In this document: positions 30,766 to 43,070 of the stretch, piece by piece | How the letters are laid out: each line of letters starts with the position of its first letter | How positions within the stretch are numbered: position 1 is the stretch's first letter | Assembly: GCA_963682055.1 (NCBI GenBank) | Contig: OY821750.1 | Location: 32,042,081-32,106,080, forward strand | Direction of reading: 5' to 3' | Length of the DNA: 64,000 nt | From: Primula veris | Lineage: Eukaryota > Streptophyta > Magnoliopsida > Ericales > Primulaceae | The notes under the pieces: generated by a model | The model's input: the letters and a program-made list of their open reading frames with translations, nothing else | Told to the model about the DNA's origin: nothing | The model's database searches: none | Program-made: the position numbers and the translations under genes

Positions 30766-33564
30766 TCAAATTTCATTGTAGAAAAACTTCTTAAAATCGT
30801 CCATATGCTCCTTCTGCAATCGTATTGCAATATTGAACCCGTCATGACTTGGCATAAGGAAGCACTTCCCATCAAACCCGATAGCTCCAGGACCCATGAA
30901 TTCATTCTTACCCCATCCGAAACCCGGATTCTGTAGTGGCAACCCGATCCAACTCGTAATTTCAAAATTAGGGTTTCCAAAAAATCCACAATTAGTACAC
31001 CCGAGGGTGTGAAAGTTTTGAAACTGAGATAAATCTTCATACCTGTCCAAGTGAACCAGAGACGCTCTTACGTACTCATCAGTGATTTTCGCTACAGTAG
31101 ATCTGACATTACTTACAGTGTATCCCAAAGGCTCAGAAGTAAGCTCGCCAGAAATGGAGACTGTTACAGCCCTAACCAACGCGTTCCCGAAATAAAATGG
31201 GGATAGTGGCGGATCCATGCGGTTTCGAAAGTTGACAACCATACGTAGCCTGGTAGGCTGCTCGACGACGTGGTGACGTGCCTGTGTGGCGCACCGCCAC
31301 AGGTGGCTCGTGACAGCTTCATACCTTGTGAAAGGACGTCCCGAGCCACTCTTGGAGGGTGGTACTTGGTGATTTGCCTTGTCTTTTAGTTTGTCGATTT
31401 GGGCATTTGTCAACTTTAGCATTGTCACTGTGCTTTCTTTAAGCCGCTGTTCGATATCATCCACGTGACCTACCAAGAGTGGTGGTGGCGTGTACTCTTG
31501 GAAATCGAACTTTTGCTTCAATGGAGTTTCCTTCAAGTGAAGAATAGTCCTGTGTTTCACAAATTAAAGGAGACATGAAATGTTTTGCTAGTTTAATTTA
31601 GTTAGTGTATAGGAGTAACTATACTCACAAATTAGGGACAATATGTATTTTAAGATATAAGGCTTAATTTGTTTTCGTCCAGAAAATTGGAGTATGATAC
31701 CAATTTAAGATGATTTTTAAATTTTATTACCACTAATTTTTTTTATTAGTCTGAGATATCCACTGCAACAAACTCAATAATTATGTATAATATATGTACA
31801 AGCGATCTTAATTTGCAATAATTATTTTAAAAATGTTAATATTTATTAAATAATAATGTTAGAATGGTACCGATCCAAAATTAGCCATTTTAGTCTCTCT
31901 ATCTTTATTAATATGTTATACATTCACAGTGGTTGGATGTATATGATGACCTTTTCTGTACTGGTAGGAATTAAACACCTTATTACTATATGGAGTATCT
32001 CACTAATTAACTGACTAATGTACATCTACATAGTTAAACTCTATAAAAAAGTAAAAATTATGGATCCCAAACCGATAGCAGTTATAAATAGAAATAATCT
32101 GCACATTGTCAAACTGTATAAATTTGTACGGTCATCTTAAGAAAATGTGTACATCTATATAGTTATATAATGATAAATAACATAAAATTGTAAAATTATG
32201 AATACATGTGCAATTTTTAATACGGGTTATATGCTACATTATACATAGGATTTTATACATGTACAAAAAGAATTAGATAAAATTTAGATAAATTTCCACC
32301 TTTCTAAATACATGTACTCGATTTTTTAAATAATTATATATTTAATTAAATTTTCTTAAATTTATGAGTTTATTATGTTAATGATTTTTCACCACACTTG
32401 AAATTGTGTGTTTAGCTAGTTGAAATAAAAATATGTAACATTTGTAATTGTGTGTTTAGCTAGTCGAAGTAAAAATATGTAACATTTGTAGGATAAAATC
32501 TGATAGATTAACCAAAACAAACATGAAGCTGCTTAAACTAATAATTGGAAAAAAAAGAAAAGGACTGGGAGAGAAATTTTTACACAGTTTAACTTTCAGA
32601 AAAAAAATGAAAATTTTATCACTGTTTTTCGATAAGTTCATTTTTTTAACACTTATTTTCTTGCTTACCCCAAGCGGTAGGGTAAATTTTAACTTTCTAA
32701 TTTCAACTCTTTCTTATCATGCGGTTTTGAAGTTTCTCCTGATATTATTTTCTATTGATTTTTTATGGTGGTTAATGAGTTTTCTTATTTTGCAATTGGA
32801 CATATATTTGAGTTTTTTAATCCATCTATATAGCGATGTAGACTTTCTATAAGTTGACATATGTATAAATGATTTTTCTCACACATATGCGGAATTGTAA
32901 AATAAGTTCTCATTTGTAAAACAGTCAGTGTGTAGCATGATTACACATTGAAATTTATATAAAAAATATGTTCTTTAAAATAAAATAAAAACCTGTCCAA
33001 GAAGGGAAGGTTCTTAGGAGAGCTAGGTAGCTCTCCTCTAGCAATTCTCGCCCACTCCGAAACAAAGAAAAGGCAAGCTTGCCCATCCGCCACAACATGC
33101 GATATTGCAAGCCCGAGACACATCCCACCACACTTAAACCTAGTGAGTTGTACCAAAAATACAGGTATTTCATGTAGTGGCACACCACGGTCCGCTTGAG
33201 GCACTAGGTCAAAAGTGAGCTCAGGTGACGGACAAAAATCTTTGTAGTCACTCAACTTTTTTTGGGACACGACTTCAGTAAGCCGTACCCCAGCAGAGTT
33301 GCAATGGAGCTCGAGCCGCCCAGAGTCGTTGTACCTGAGGCGACCCGCTAGTGGGTAAAATATAGCGAGCGCTTTGCTCATAGAGTCTTTTAAGATGTCT
33401 ATAGGGTTTCTATAGGGAGATAACTCTTGGGAAGGGTTAGGGTATGTGTAGATAGTAGGTGCATGTGTAATGGCACTAATTTGGTCACTAACTGATAAGT
33501 ACATAACTTCATTTGGTGTATAAGTTGCTGGTTTGATAGTGTAGGTGCTCTTTTCCATCACCAT
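30766..33564 (-). CDS. BAHD acyltransferase, spermidine hydroxycinnamoyl transferase-like
   Basis: Two exons on the minus strand, 33564-32993 and 31549-30766, separated by a 1.44-kb GT-AG intron in the same arginine codon (phase 2). The protein has 451 residues, the normal BAHD length. It has the catalytic HXXXD as HVVADG (H156-D160) and the later motif as GFGWG (400-404), where most members have DFGWG. Other family blocks are present: FYPLAGRL, CGGMCLGLAISH, YEAVTSHLWRCA, NFRNRMDPPL and YFGNAL. These enzymes transfer acyl groups from CoA to amines or alcohols in the cytosol. The N-terminus and the FGNPNFEITSW region look closest to spermidine/putrescine hydroxycinnamoyl transferases, but the substrate cannot be read from sequence. 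The aspartate-to-glycine change may reduce activity. Confidence 0.88.
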
Positions 33565-33640
33565 TGTTGTTTTTTGGGAGAGGATAAGAGGGTGAAAGTT
33601 GTGATGATACTTAGAAGTGCAAGTGTTGATGAAAGTCTCG

Positions 33641-33652
33641 TATATATTTATA
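33641..33652 (-). promoter_or_regulatory. TATA box of the BAHD gene
   Basis: Minus strand CTATAAATATATAC, about 80 bp upstream of the start codon, with a short A/C-rich leader between. A good plant core promoter. Confidence 0.6.
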
Positions 33653-33754
33653 GAGAAATGCTCTTCTTTTGCCTACCTTTTTATTTATTTATTTATTATT
33701 TTACTCCTTCAGCCACAAAATAAGCATTACCATTACTACGAATGTGGTTTCAGT

Positions 33755-34155
33755 TTTTCTGGGATATGAACGGTCTATTATACTTTATCAAAAAATTCAA
33801 TTTTTTCCCATTTATTCTACTTTATTTATTTTAATTAGTGTCATATACAATATCAATTCATTCAATTTTGTACCTCATCCGTCAATTTTTTTCACAAAAT
33901 GGACGACACGTACCTGCATGTGACTAAATTCTATCTTCGGTTCATCCAATTCTTACCAAATATAAACCTAACTCATAAAATCAGCAAAAGTTAGTCGCGT
34001 GCAGACACGTGTCGTCCTTTTTGTAAAGGAATTGACGGATGAGGTACAAATTTGAGTGGATTGATATTTTACAGGGCCCTAAAATAAACAAATTAGAGTA
34101 AATGAGAGAAAATTAAATTTTTGATAAAATAAAAGCTAGTAAACTGTTCATACCC
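33755..34155. mobile_element. Foldback MITE upstream of the BAHD gene
   Basis: TCTGGGATATGAACGGTCTA on the left pairs with the inverse TCTGGGGTATGAACAGTTTA on the right. Further in, CCTCATCCGTCAATTT pairs with AATTGACGGATGAGG and CGACACGT with ACGTGTCG. The arms exceed 100 bp and the central loop is short. The class is unclear (Mutator-like is possible); the target duplication was not fixed. Confidence 0.6.
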
Positions 34156-34309
34156 CAGATTTTCTCATGAAAGTATTAGTGTTTTAAATTTGCAGTTAAA
34201 ACGCTCCATATAGTAGGGTTTCCTGTTTTATTTTGACATATATATATATATATATTATGGTACATATAACAGTAAAAAGATTATATAACGAAATGGCAGA
34301 TTAAGGGTT

Positions 34310-34560
34310 GTGTTAAAAAATGATTCAACAATTTAGTTACGACTCTAAAATCGACATGAATAATACGGTGCTTGTTCAGTGCTTTACATTCTCTACTATT
34401 GGCCTACGTAGGACGGTCGCTGTAATAAAAACGCAAGGGTCGTGTCGAACAACCCTGAATGTGTCACTTAAATCCATTGTCGTTGGCTTTTTGACCAGTT
34501 CACCGCGTGAACACTTCCATGATGCCTCTTTCCACTTTCGGGTACGTCGTGCCATTTTTT
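34310..34560. other. GC-richer island, possible small ORF
   Basis: Base composition rises sharply here against AT-rich neighbours. Open frames exist on both strands: plus from 34320 to 34565, and minus from 34555 to 34376 (59 codons starting MARRTRKWKEASW, basic). Neither is recognised. It might be a remnant of a gene or of a transposon. Confidence 0.25.
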
Positions 34561-35136
34561 ATTAACTAACCAATAACAAATTCCTTCTTGATAATATGTG
34601 TAACAACTAAAACCATTACAGTGTAAGTCGACATGTTATCCCACAAAAAGTTTATCCCAAATATCAAAACTGAACATTGAATTACAAATAATGATTAATA
34701 GAAGTTTCAATAATTAATAATTATTTTCTTCTTTCGATAACTCATCGTTATTACGTGTATCCAACTTTAGAGTAATACAGAGAAAATGCCAAAGCAAATC
34801 GAAGTGATCTACTCACTCAGATGAAATCCAAAGACAAACCTTCCGTCGATCTCGATAGACTTAACCACAACAAAAGTTAACCAAAATAATCATAAAGGTA
34901 TCTCGGAGTCGACAATTTCATCAGTTTAAATCAAAGACAATCATACCCAAAATTCTGAGTGTCACGTTGTGACCTTAATATATTAGATATCAGTACCCCG
35001 CTATTTACCAATCAAGCTCTAATGTTATCGTCTTTAACAGAAACCAATCAACGGTCAATAATGAATAACTATGAGTACCTCCGATAACCGTCGTTAAACA
35101 ACCAAATATTTGCACAACTAATCTCTCATATCAACA
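34561..35136. other. Intergenic, unassigned
   Basis: Less AT-rich than its surroundings in 34780-35100 but without any open frame or terminal repeats that I can define. Confidence 0.4.
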
Positions 35137-35487
35137 TTAGAGCAACCGTATCAGAAACGTTAACTATTTTCTTAAATCTAACACATTTTATATCTTTTAA
35201 AAAATCGTTTACATTTACACAAAATTTCAACTTGTTTATTAATTTTCTTATAATAACCTTACATTATTTTTTTTATTTTTTTATTATCATTTAATAATCA
35301 TAACAATATTCCAACAACAAAAATGTGGACCCATGATAATTTATTACAATTATATGTTTCTTATATATAAGGTGAATTTTGTGTTTTCTGAAATTTATAG
35401 GGTTTTTGATTCATGTCACTTTTTATACAATAATCCTCAAATTTTAGGAAAACGTATGTTTTGAGATATCATATACGGATGCTCTAA
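35137..35487. mobile_element. MITE with AGAGCAnCCGTAT ends
   Basis: TTAGAGCAACCGTATCAGAA at the left matches the inverse TTAGAGCATCCGTATATGAT at the right over most positions. 351 bp, AT-rich inside. The ends resemble PIF/Harbinger or hAT non-autonomous families; the target duplication is ambiguous. Confidence 0.6.
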
Positions 35488-35689
35488 CATCTATAATTTA
35501 AAATAAACTTAAAATCGAATGTATCTTAACTTTTAAATGGAAAATGGTCCAAAATTTGAAGACTTCTTTGACGACTGAAAAGTATTCACATGGAAATCAT
35601 TAAAAAGTTAAATCATTGGACTATTCGAATATCTGATAAAAGGTTCGAGACTTAGATATATATATGTGATGTACATGTAATAAATGAGA

Positions 35690-36355
35690 TTAGTTGTTCG
35701 TGAAAAGTGTTCAGTTCGGATAATGTTCGGTTCATGTTCGTTCATTTATAAATGAACACGATAATGAGCAAGAATATAGTGTTTGTATATTAAGTGAACT
35801 TAACATGAACATGGCTCTGTTCGGTTTGTCTAACCTCGTGTTCGTGTAACTATATATAAAGTTTGATTAAATAAAAAATTAAATCTATTAATGATGTAAC
35901 AAAAACTAATATCACTACACAATTAATAAACTTATTTATACTATAATGATATAAATGATATGTTTGTATTATTTTAAACTTATTATAGTAATTTATATCA
36001 TCATACCGTAAATACAGTCACCGATTTTATCGTTAAGTGTTCAACTCGTTAAAGTAATCATACGTATATATATAAAAAAATAATTTATACAATATATAAA
36101 ATTAAATTTATATGTGAACTAGTTTATCCTATTTAAAAATATAGTAATATATGATAAAATTAAAATATATTTTAAAAAAGAAGAAAAATATATATTTTTT
36201 CAATTATTGAATGTTTTGGAAGAAATTATATGTTCACGAACAACTCGTGTTCGGCTCGTCAAATGTTCGGTTCATGTTCGTCAAATGTTAGTTCGTATTT
36301 AAATAAAACACGGACATAGATTTTTTCGGTTCGTTTCGTTTCATTTACGGGCCTA
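35690..36355. repeat. GTTCGGTTCATGTTCG-rich dispersed repeat
   Basis: The word GTTCGGTTCATGTTCGT occurs near both ends (35728 and 36265), with ATGAACACGATAATGAG inside. It resembles hAT-type non-autonomous elements of plants, but clear termini were not found. Confidence 0.4.
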
Positions 36356-36719
36356 CTACTACATGCGACTACCCCACGACAAACGCATACGAGACAATAA
36401 TGTTAAATTGCATGGAACAGAATGTTTCATTGTACGATTAGACAATATCAGGAAAACAATTATGAGGTGGTCCAAACAAAAATAAAATTATTGTAAGTTT
36501 GTAACAAAAATCAAGTCATTAATGTAGAATATGATCAAAAATATAAACAAACAAGTGAAGCCCACATTGCCACGATGACAAATACTGTTGAATTTATTTT
36601 CTTGAAAGTATAAATTAACTACAACCACGTACATTGGCAGGTAATATCAAGAATTAACTACAAGCACATGGCAAGTCACAATCTATAACACTGTATTCTA
36701 TATTTTCATTTTAGCCTTA

Positions 36720-36955
36720 TCGACTAATAATATGGTTTGTAACATATTTTTATTTTTATTTTGCCAAAATCAAAAATTAAAAATCTATTTTAAAAATTCA
36801 CTTAAAATCTGAATATTAAAAATCTGAATTTTTTAGTTTTTTCAGCTGAAAAATCATATTTTAAAAAGCTGAATAATTACCAAACACTCACATATTTTTA
36901 AAATTCAAAATCCAAAAATCAAGTGAAAAAATATGTTAAGAAATGGACCCTTATA
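36720..36955. mobile_element. hAT-type MITE relic
   Basis: Built of AAAATCTGAATTTTTTAG/AAAAAGCTGAATAA inverted words, ending near GAAATGGACCC. The same composition occurs in the relic at 25138-25375 and at 51415. Ends are poorly preserved. Confidence 0.4.
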
Positions 36956-36980
36956 ATAATTTTGCTACAGATAATAAATA

Positions 36981-37215
36981 CTCATTCCGTTCCTATTTAA
37001 TTGTCCACTATGAAACTACGTGTAATTTTGATCGGTCAATAACTTGTATCAAAATTGTCGGAATAAAATTTTTTAAAAGTTGATCATATAGTTCAAATGT
37101 TAAATTTTAAAAAAAAATTATTTTAACAATTTTAATAAAAATTATAAACCGATCAAAATTACACATATTTTATAATGAAAAATTAAATAATAAAATTAAA
37201 TAATAACGGACCTAG
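36981..37215. mobile_element. Stowaway-like MITE
   Basis: Left CTCATTCCGTTCCTATTTAA, right inverse CTAGGTCCGTTATTA, TA on both sides (36979-36980 and 37216-37217). Internal arms AATTTTGATCGGTCAATAAC and its partner. Confidence 0.7.
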
Positions 37216-37529
37216 TAAATGTAAATTATCTAATATTGCGGTTCACTTATTACACTGGCATACATGCCATGTACAGTACATTTGTGAGATAGTGATATCT
37301 ACATATTTTTTTACTAATTTTAGGGGTTTGAATATCCAGAAAATTTTCCTGCCATCACCAGACTGCCCAAGCAAACATGAACAATTTTACTGCTAAATTA
37401 ACCTTTTTTTATGGTCTTCTGACCAGAAAAATATTATAATGTAGATATCAGTGGTCTAATATTAATCAGGGTAAACATTTATACACTATTGAAACGTGTT
37501 ATAAAGATCAATTATAGAACTAATTACTA

Positions 37530-37782
37530 CTCACGGCTTCGTTTCCAACTAATTGTCCACTACAAAACTATATGTAATTTTAACCGGTCAATAACTTGTA
37601 TCAAAATTGTCGGAATGAAATTTTTTAAAAGTTAATCATATAGTTCAAACATTAAATTATATGATTTAGTTTTGAAATTTTTTATTTCGATAATTTTGAT
37701 ACATGTTATAAGCAGGTCAAAATTATACGTAAATTTGTAAATAATTTTGTATAAAACATTTAATTGGGAACGGATGTAATAG
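37530..37782. mobile_element. Stowaway-like MITE
   Basis: Left CTCACGGCTTCGTTTCC, right inverse CTATTACATCCGTTCCC, TA on both sides (37528-37529 and 37783-37784). Closely related to the copy at 36981. Confidence 0.7.
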
Positions 37783-38717
37783 TATTTTACTAATGAATGA
37801 TGTTATAGCCACCTTCATAACTCACCCGAAAAGTCTATCCGATGACATGAAACAATCTCAGTCACTTTTTTTAAACACGTATCAAAAAAATGATACTACT
37901 ACTAATAAAAAAGAGTCATCTTATTCTCAACACTAATTACTATCTTAATTCTTTTAGTTATTCATTTATACATATCGTTTATTTGTATTCTTATTCAAAA
38001 ACTTATGGTCAAATTTTGACATTAACGTTTGAATAAAAAAAATATAAGATAGCAGTAAAATTCACCACACATAATAAAAACATAATCTACTAAAAACTGA
38101 AATATAAATATACTACAACCCTAATTGAGTATATCCTAAATTTAAATATTAATTAAAAATAAGAAAAAAATATTAAATCTAAAAATACAACCCACTAAAA
38201 ACTCAAATAAAAATATACTAGAACCCTAGTTGAAACTATACTAAATTTAAATATTAATTAAAAATAAAAAAATTTGTTAAATTTAGTATTAATAAAAATT
38301 AAAAGGTTTGAAGAGATGGATATGCCATATAATATGAGTCGATTTTTTGTATAGAAAAAATGTGGGTGGAAAATCAAGGCATTTGGTTCGCTGGTCTTTA
38401 ATTAATTACGATTTTTGGGTGTTGATTTGTTCATTTAAAGTATTGAGGAATAAAATTTATAAATTATCTAAATTCATTATTTTTATTATTAATACATATT
38501 CTCCAAAATAGGTGTGGACATGCTAAAGAAACACATTTGATCAGATTTTCAGTTAATCGGCACTTGGAAATCATTTGTCTTACCCACAAAAGGAAACAAA
38601 AGTGATTAAATTAAACGAAATAAATAAATAAAAAAAACTAAGCAAAACTAGATATAGAAATTGTTCTCCTTTTTTTCCTTCTCTTTTTTTTACAATCAAG
38701 CTATTTCTGATCGTGAT
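37783..38717. repeat. Intergenic with a ~105-bp tandem duplication
   Basis: 38066-38165 and 38176-38275 are two copies of a unit with AATATACTACAACCCTA and TAAATTTAAATATTAATTAA. Related sequence occurs as an inverted pair at about 39390-39545. The rest is featureless AT-rich DNA. Confidence 0.65.
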
Positions 38718-39214
38718 TAGGGATGAAATTTTGTACCACAATGTACCAACCAACCACAATTACCATCCGTATCGTATCAGTTGTACCGTACTTGCGGTAC
38801 TGGTACGGTATTTTACGGTAATGGTAATCAATTTTACATACGATGATACTGTACCATATTACAATTTATATAGAGAATACTCACATTCAAATATAATTAT
38901 TAATATTCTTTTAACATTTAAAATACAAAATAAGTTGCACAAATTATAATGATCATGTTTATAATCTAGTTTAAATACTCATAAATGAAGTGTTATTTTT
39001 AAACTTTTTTGCTAATAAGATATTTTTCATATCATTATGTGTTTTTTCGAATTTAGCAATGTATTGTACCATACCATTATCATACCGTATTTGCGGTATA
39101 CCGAAAGTGTGATATACAATAATGTGATACGATAATTGTATTGAAATTTAAAATTTCATACATATACGATACGATAACGATGTCACACAAATTATTCTAC
39201 AATTTCCACCCCTA
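38718..39214. mobile_element. hAT-like non-autonomous element
   Basis: 497 bp, starts TAGGGATGAAATTTTGTACC and ends TTTCCACCCCTA (inverse TAGGGGTGGAAA). Flanking 8-mers ATCGTGAT and ATGGTGAC match at 6 of 8 positions, consistent with an old 8-bp hAT target duplication. The inside is rich in GTACCGTAC/CGGTAT words. Confidence 0.7.
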
Positions 39215-40316
39215 ATGGTGACCAGGAAACATGGAGAGTTTGTGTGACAAGTTCACATAGGCCTTATTTCCTACTGTTGGGAAAAAATTAAATTTATTTG
39301 GGCCTCGAAGAGTCGTTATATATTGACATATGCTAAATACATACGCTGTAAGTTTGATACAGACGGCGGTTGTATTAGTGGAATGGTATATAAGTCACGC
39401 CACGTAATAAAAACCTAATCTACTACAAATAAAAAATAATTTTTTTTTAATTAATATTAATTAAATTTAGGATAGACTCAAAATAGGGTTTCAATATATT
39501 TATTTGGGTTTTTAGTAGTTTGAGTTTTTATTACATGACGTAATTTGTATCTTTACCGGCTGTATTAATCTTTGGGTGTCTGCATGAATCACATGCCCTA
39601 TATATTTTGATAGAAAAAAAGACTACAAAAAGATACACTCTATAGAAGTCTATGGCTCAAAAAATGCTAGTATTTGAATATAAGGATTAAAATAGAAAAC
39701 TATAGTTTAACATCTAAATCTTTAAGGAATTGACATTATACAGCATTAATTAGTATGTGCACAATAAAATGATAAAACATTTTAACTTTAAAGGATGAAA
39801 AAGTTTTTGCTGACAATCCTGAGATTTTTAAGTTTAGTAGAAGCCTAAACGAAAAGCACGTACTTAATGGCCCCAATTGTCGTAAACTTTATCGCTAATA
39901 GTATTTGTTTTTGTTTTGCATCTTACCATAGAACTCGAAAGTTACTTCGAAACGACAACATTTGTATAAGCAATACAGTTAACAACTTTATCATTAACAA
40001 TTAATCTTTCACTGCAAGTTTTATGCAAGTAATTGAGTTAGCTTACTTTGGCCTGCATTAATTATAACAAAAAGCTTTAAAGTATCAATAAGTAATTCTA
40101 TTTTAAGTCCGTAAATATACTATTACGTGCAAATATACTATTTTGAAATATATATAAGTTTATGCATGAGCTTGGTGAGGTTAAAGGGAAAATTTTGCAA
40201 TTGAATTTTGAAATTAATTCTATTTTAAGTCCTTATATTATTGTGTTTAGGAGCTGTAACATATACTTATTTTATTGTGTTTTTGTTGTATGGAAGGTCA
40301 AAAAGTGATGTAAGAC
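39215..40316. other. Intergenic, with a small foldback
   Basis: 39390-39545 is a foldback: CGTAATAAAAACCTAATCTA pairs with the inverse of the right arm ending GTTTTTATTACATGACG. Its sequence is related to the duplication at 38066. Nothing else supported. Confidence 0.5.
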
Positions 40317-40709
40317 GGAAGCAGTGTGTCTGACTCTGAGTCAGTGTGACTCAGGGTCCAAAATTGCTAATAAAACGCTCAATTTTATTTTAATTGTCTT
40401 TGATTTTTAAAGTCAAAATTATGTAAAACTTACATAATTCAATAAAATCAAGTTATAACTATTATTTGAAAATTTTGAATATTATATATGTAGTATACAT
40501 ACATACATATTATAAATATATATATATGTAAATATAATAATATATTGATACAAAATGTTGCTTGTTGTTTATTTTCATATTTGTAAGTTTATGTAAGTTT
40601 TACATAATTTTGACTTTAGAAATCAAAGACAATTAAAATAAAATTGAGCATTTTATTAACAATTTTGGACCCTTAGTCACCCTGACTCAGAGTCAGGCAC
40701 ACTGCTTCC
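40317..40709. mobile_element. Mutator-like foldback MITE
   Basis: 393 bp with roughly 120-bp inverted ends: GGAAGCAGTGTGTCTGACTC at the left and the inverse GGAAGCAGTGTGCCTGACTC at the right, with pairing continuing through the ACATAATTTTGACTTT region. Flanked by the perfect 9-bp duplication ATGTAAGAC (40308-40316 and 40710-40718), the size made by Mutator-superfamily transposases. Confidence 0.9.
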
Positions 40710-40718
40710 ATGTAAGAC

Positions 40719-41609
40719 TCGATTAGGCCCCGATTTTGTATAATGTAACAATGAGGTAAGGTCTATCTTAAATATAAAAATAAACACAAAGTTAATTCCT
40801 TCAACTTTATGAGCAGTTTGATAGAGGTTGAGGCTAGTTATTATATATACATTTATGCAATATCAAATGTATTGCTTTATAGTCATATGCAGTGACGGAA
40901 TCAGAATTTAAAACCTTAAATATTTGAAATTTCTTATATAAAAGAAATTGAAATTTTGAAGATGGCGATGACACCCCGTCACTCCCTAGTTCTGCTCCGG
41001 TCATATGATTATTGTATATCAATGCATATCACTATAAAATAGTAGATATGCTCTTAATAAAATATAGGATATATTACTCCTTTCATACTTGGAATTTAGG
41101 TTCTAATTCCTCCATTTGCAATTTACTCTCATATGTACACTCTATTTGAATGTGGTGTAATGGTGTTAACGAAAAATTATATCTACATGTTTTACCTCTT
41201 TCTCATCACGGTCTCCTCATCGTATCGAATCACCCCACAAGGTGCACTCCGATAAACGCCTAACCTCATAAACTAAATTAAATAGAAGAGAAAAGACTGG
41301 CTTATTTTTTTTTTGAAAATAGACTGGATTACTATTACTGGGAAATTGCAATGATAGAGAGATCTAATAGAAAAAGAACTGCGGGAAAATAAAAAGAGAG
41401 AAAAGGATTTGAGATTGATATATGCGAGAATTTTATCCGTTAGATTAAATTTTATAGCATGTGCGTGCATTACGAACTCTACACAATTTGAATCCGAAAA
41501 TGATATATAAAAGGAGTATTTCATCCGAGGGGCATAATTGGCATTGAATATATGCCAAGTCATGGAAAGGATTAAGGAGGTTCATTCCTAATATCATACT
41601 AATCTCATA
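40719..41609. other. AT-rich intergenic DNA
   Basis: No gene or defined element. The short ORFs here are in AT-rich sequence and not supported. Confidence 0.5.
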
Positions 41610-41842
41610 CTTCATCCGTTCCTAAATAAGTGTTTTTACGAAAATACGTGCAAATTTTACCGATACAATTTTCCTATCTAAATTACCGAAAAATATTCTT
41701 TCAAAAGTTAATTACATTGTTCATGGTTAAAGGCTTATATAAAGTTATATGACGAGATCTTTAAATTTTTCATTTCGGCAATTTAGGTATGATAAATTTG
41801 ATAGTTAAAGTTGCACGTGTTTTTGTAAGGGACGCGTTTTTA
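41610..41842. mobile_element. Stowaway-like MITE
   Basis: Starts after TA with CTTCATCCGTTCCTAAATAA. The inner TTACATTGTTCATGGTTAAAG and GTTGCACGTGTTTTTGTAAG match the copy at 25875. The right end (GGGACGCG...TTATA) is approximate. Confidence 0.6.
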
Positions 41843-43070
41843 TAACACCAAGTAACTATTAAAGTTTTGAAGTTAATCCAATCTAAACCGATTATTTATC
41901 TTGTTGTACTATAGACTATCAAGTATAAACTGAAACGTACACCAAACCAAATACTTTCTAAAACTAGTGAACCAAAATAAAAAGAGACAAATGAAACCAA
42001 ACCAACCTTTGTTTCATTACGACTTAATACTTAGTTAGGGTTTATTAAAGGTTTGTTATTATTTTAAAATTTAATCATATAGTTCATAGTTAGAGTTATA
42101 TGACAGAATTTTTAAATTTTTAATTTTGACAATTTAGATATACAAAAATTGATGATTAAATTTGCACGTATTTTTAGGGGTGAACTTTTTGTACCGATTT
42201 GTACCAACCGACCGATTTTCGAACCGAACCAAACAAGTTGGTACCGAAAGTTCGGTATACCGACTTTTCGGTACGGTACAACCGAACCAAACATTAAAAG
42301 TCGGTTCGGTTTTGGTATCCATTTCGTATGTTTGGTACAATACCGACCCGAACCAAACATTAAAATTATAAAATATATAGAAATGTACACATAGTTATAA
42401 CTTACAAATAAATTATCTTATAGTTTATTTTAATTTTTATTAGGACTTACTTTACTATTTACGAAGCCAAATACAATAATTTCGTGTTTATCTATTTTCT
42501 TGTCTAATATTTTAAAAGAATTCTTATTTTATAATTGTTTACTATTTTAATCAAATTCACAAAAAATGTAGCAAATATAAGAATAGTTGTACACATTTTA
42601 CTTTTTACAAACTTTTTTGCTATTTTATTGTTATCAAGAATTATCTTTTAATAATAATAATGTTTCGGTATAAAACGGAAAACCGAACCGTACCAACCGA
42701 AAAAGTCGGTATACCGAACTTTCGGTATACCGACTTTTTCGGTTCGGTTATGGTATAATTTTTTTCAAACCAAACAAGTTCGGTTCGGTATTGGTATATG
42801 GTCAAAAAAATCAGTACCGTACCGAATCCATCCCTACCTATTTTCATAAAAAGACAGTATTATTTAGTCACGAAGTGATTATTAAAGTTTTCTAGTTAAT
42901 CCAATCTAAATCGATTATTTATCTTGTCATATTATAAACTACAAAGTATAAACTATATGGATGCATCAGTATACCAAACCAAATACTTTCTAAAACAGGT
43001 GAACCAAAACAAATAGAGAAATAAAATAAAACCAAACCAACATTTTGTTTCATTACAACCTAACCCACTG
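41700..43070. repeat. Tandem segmental duplication, second copy split by a transposon
   Basis: Copy A (about 41700-42060) and copy B (about 42066-42174 plus 42845-43070) share ATATGACnnnATnTTTAAAT, AATTTGATnnTTAAAnTTGC, AGTTAATCCAATCTAAA, CGATTATTTATCTTGT and ACCAAACCAAATACTTTCTA in the same order. The element at 42175-42836 is present only in copy B. Confidence 0.85.
42175..42836. mobile_element. hAT-like non-autonomous element
   Basis: 662 bp, starts TAGGGGTGAACTTTTTGTAC and ends AATCCATCCCTA (inverse TAGGGATGGATT). Flanking 8-mers CGTATTTT and CCTATTTT match at 7 of 8 positions. Copy A of the surrounding duplication acts as the empty site. CGGTACGGTAC and AACCGAACC words fill both ends; open frames across them are artefacts of this composition. 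Confidence 0.8.

Noticed and set aside
32456..32852. ORFs on both strands inside the BAHD intron
   Set aside because: AT-rich, without homology or start context, and lying in an intron with sound splice sites.
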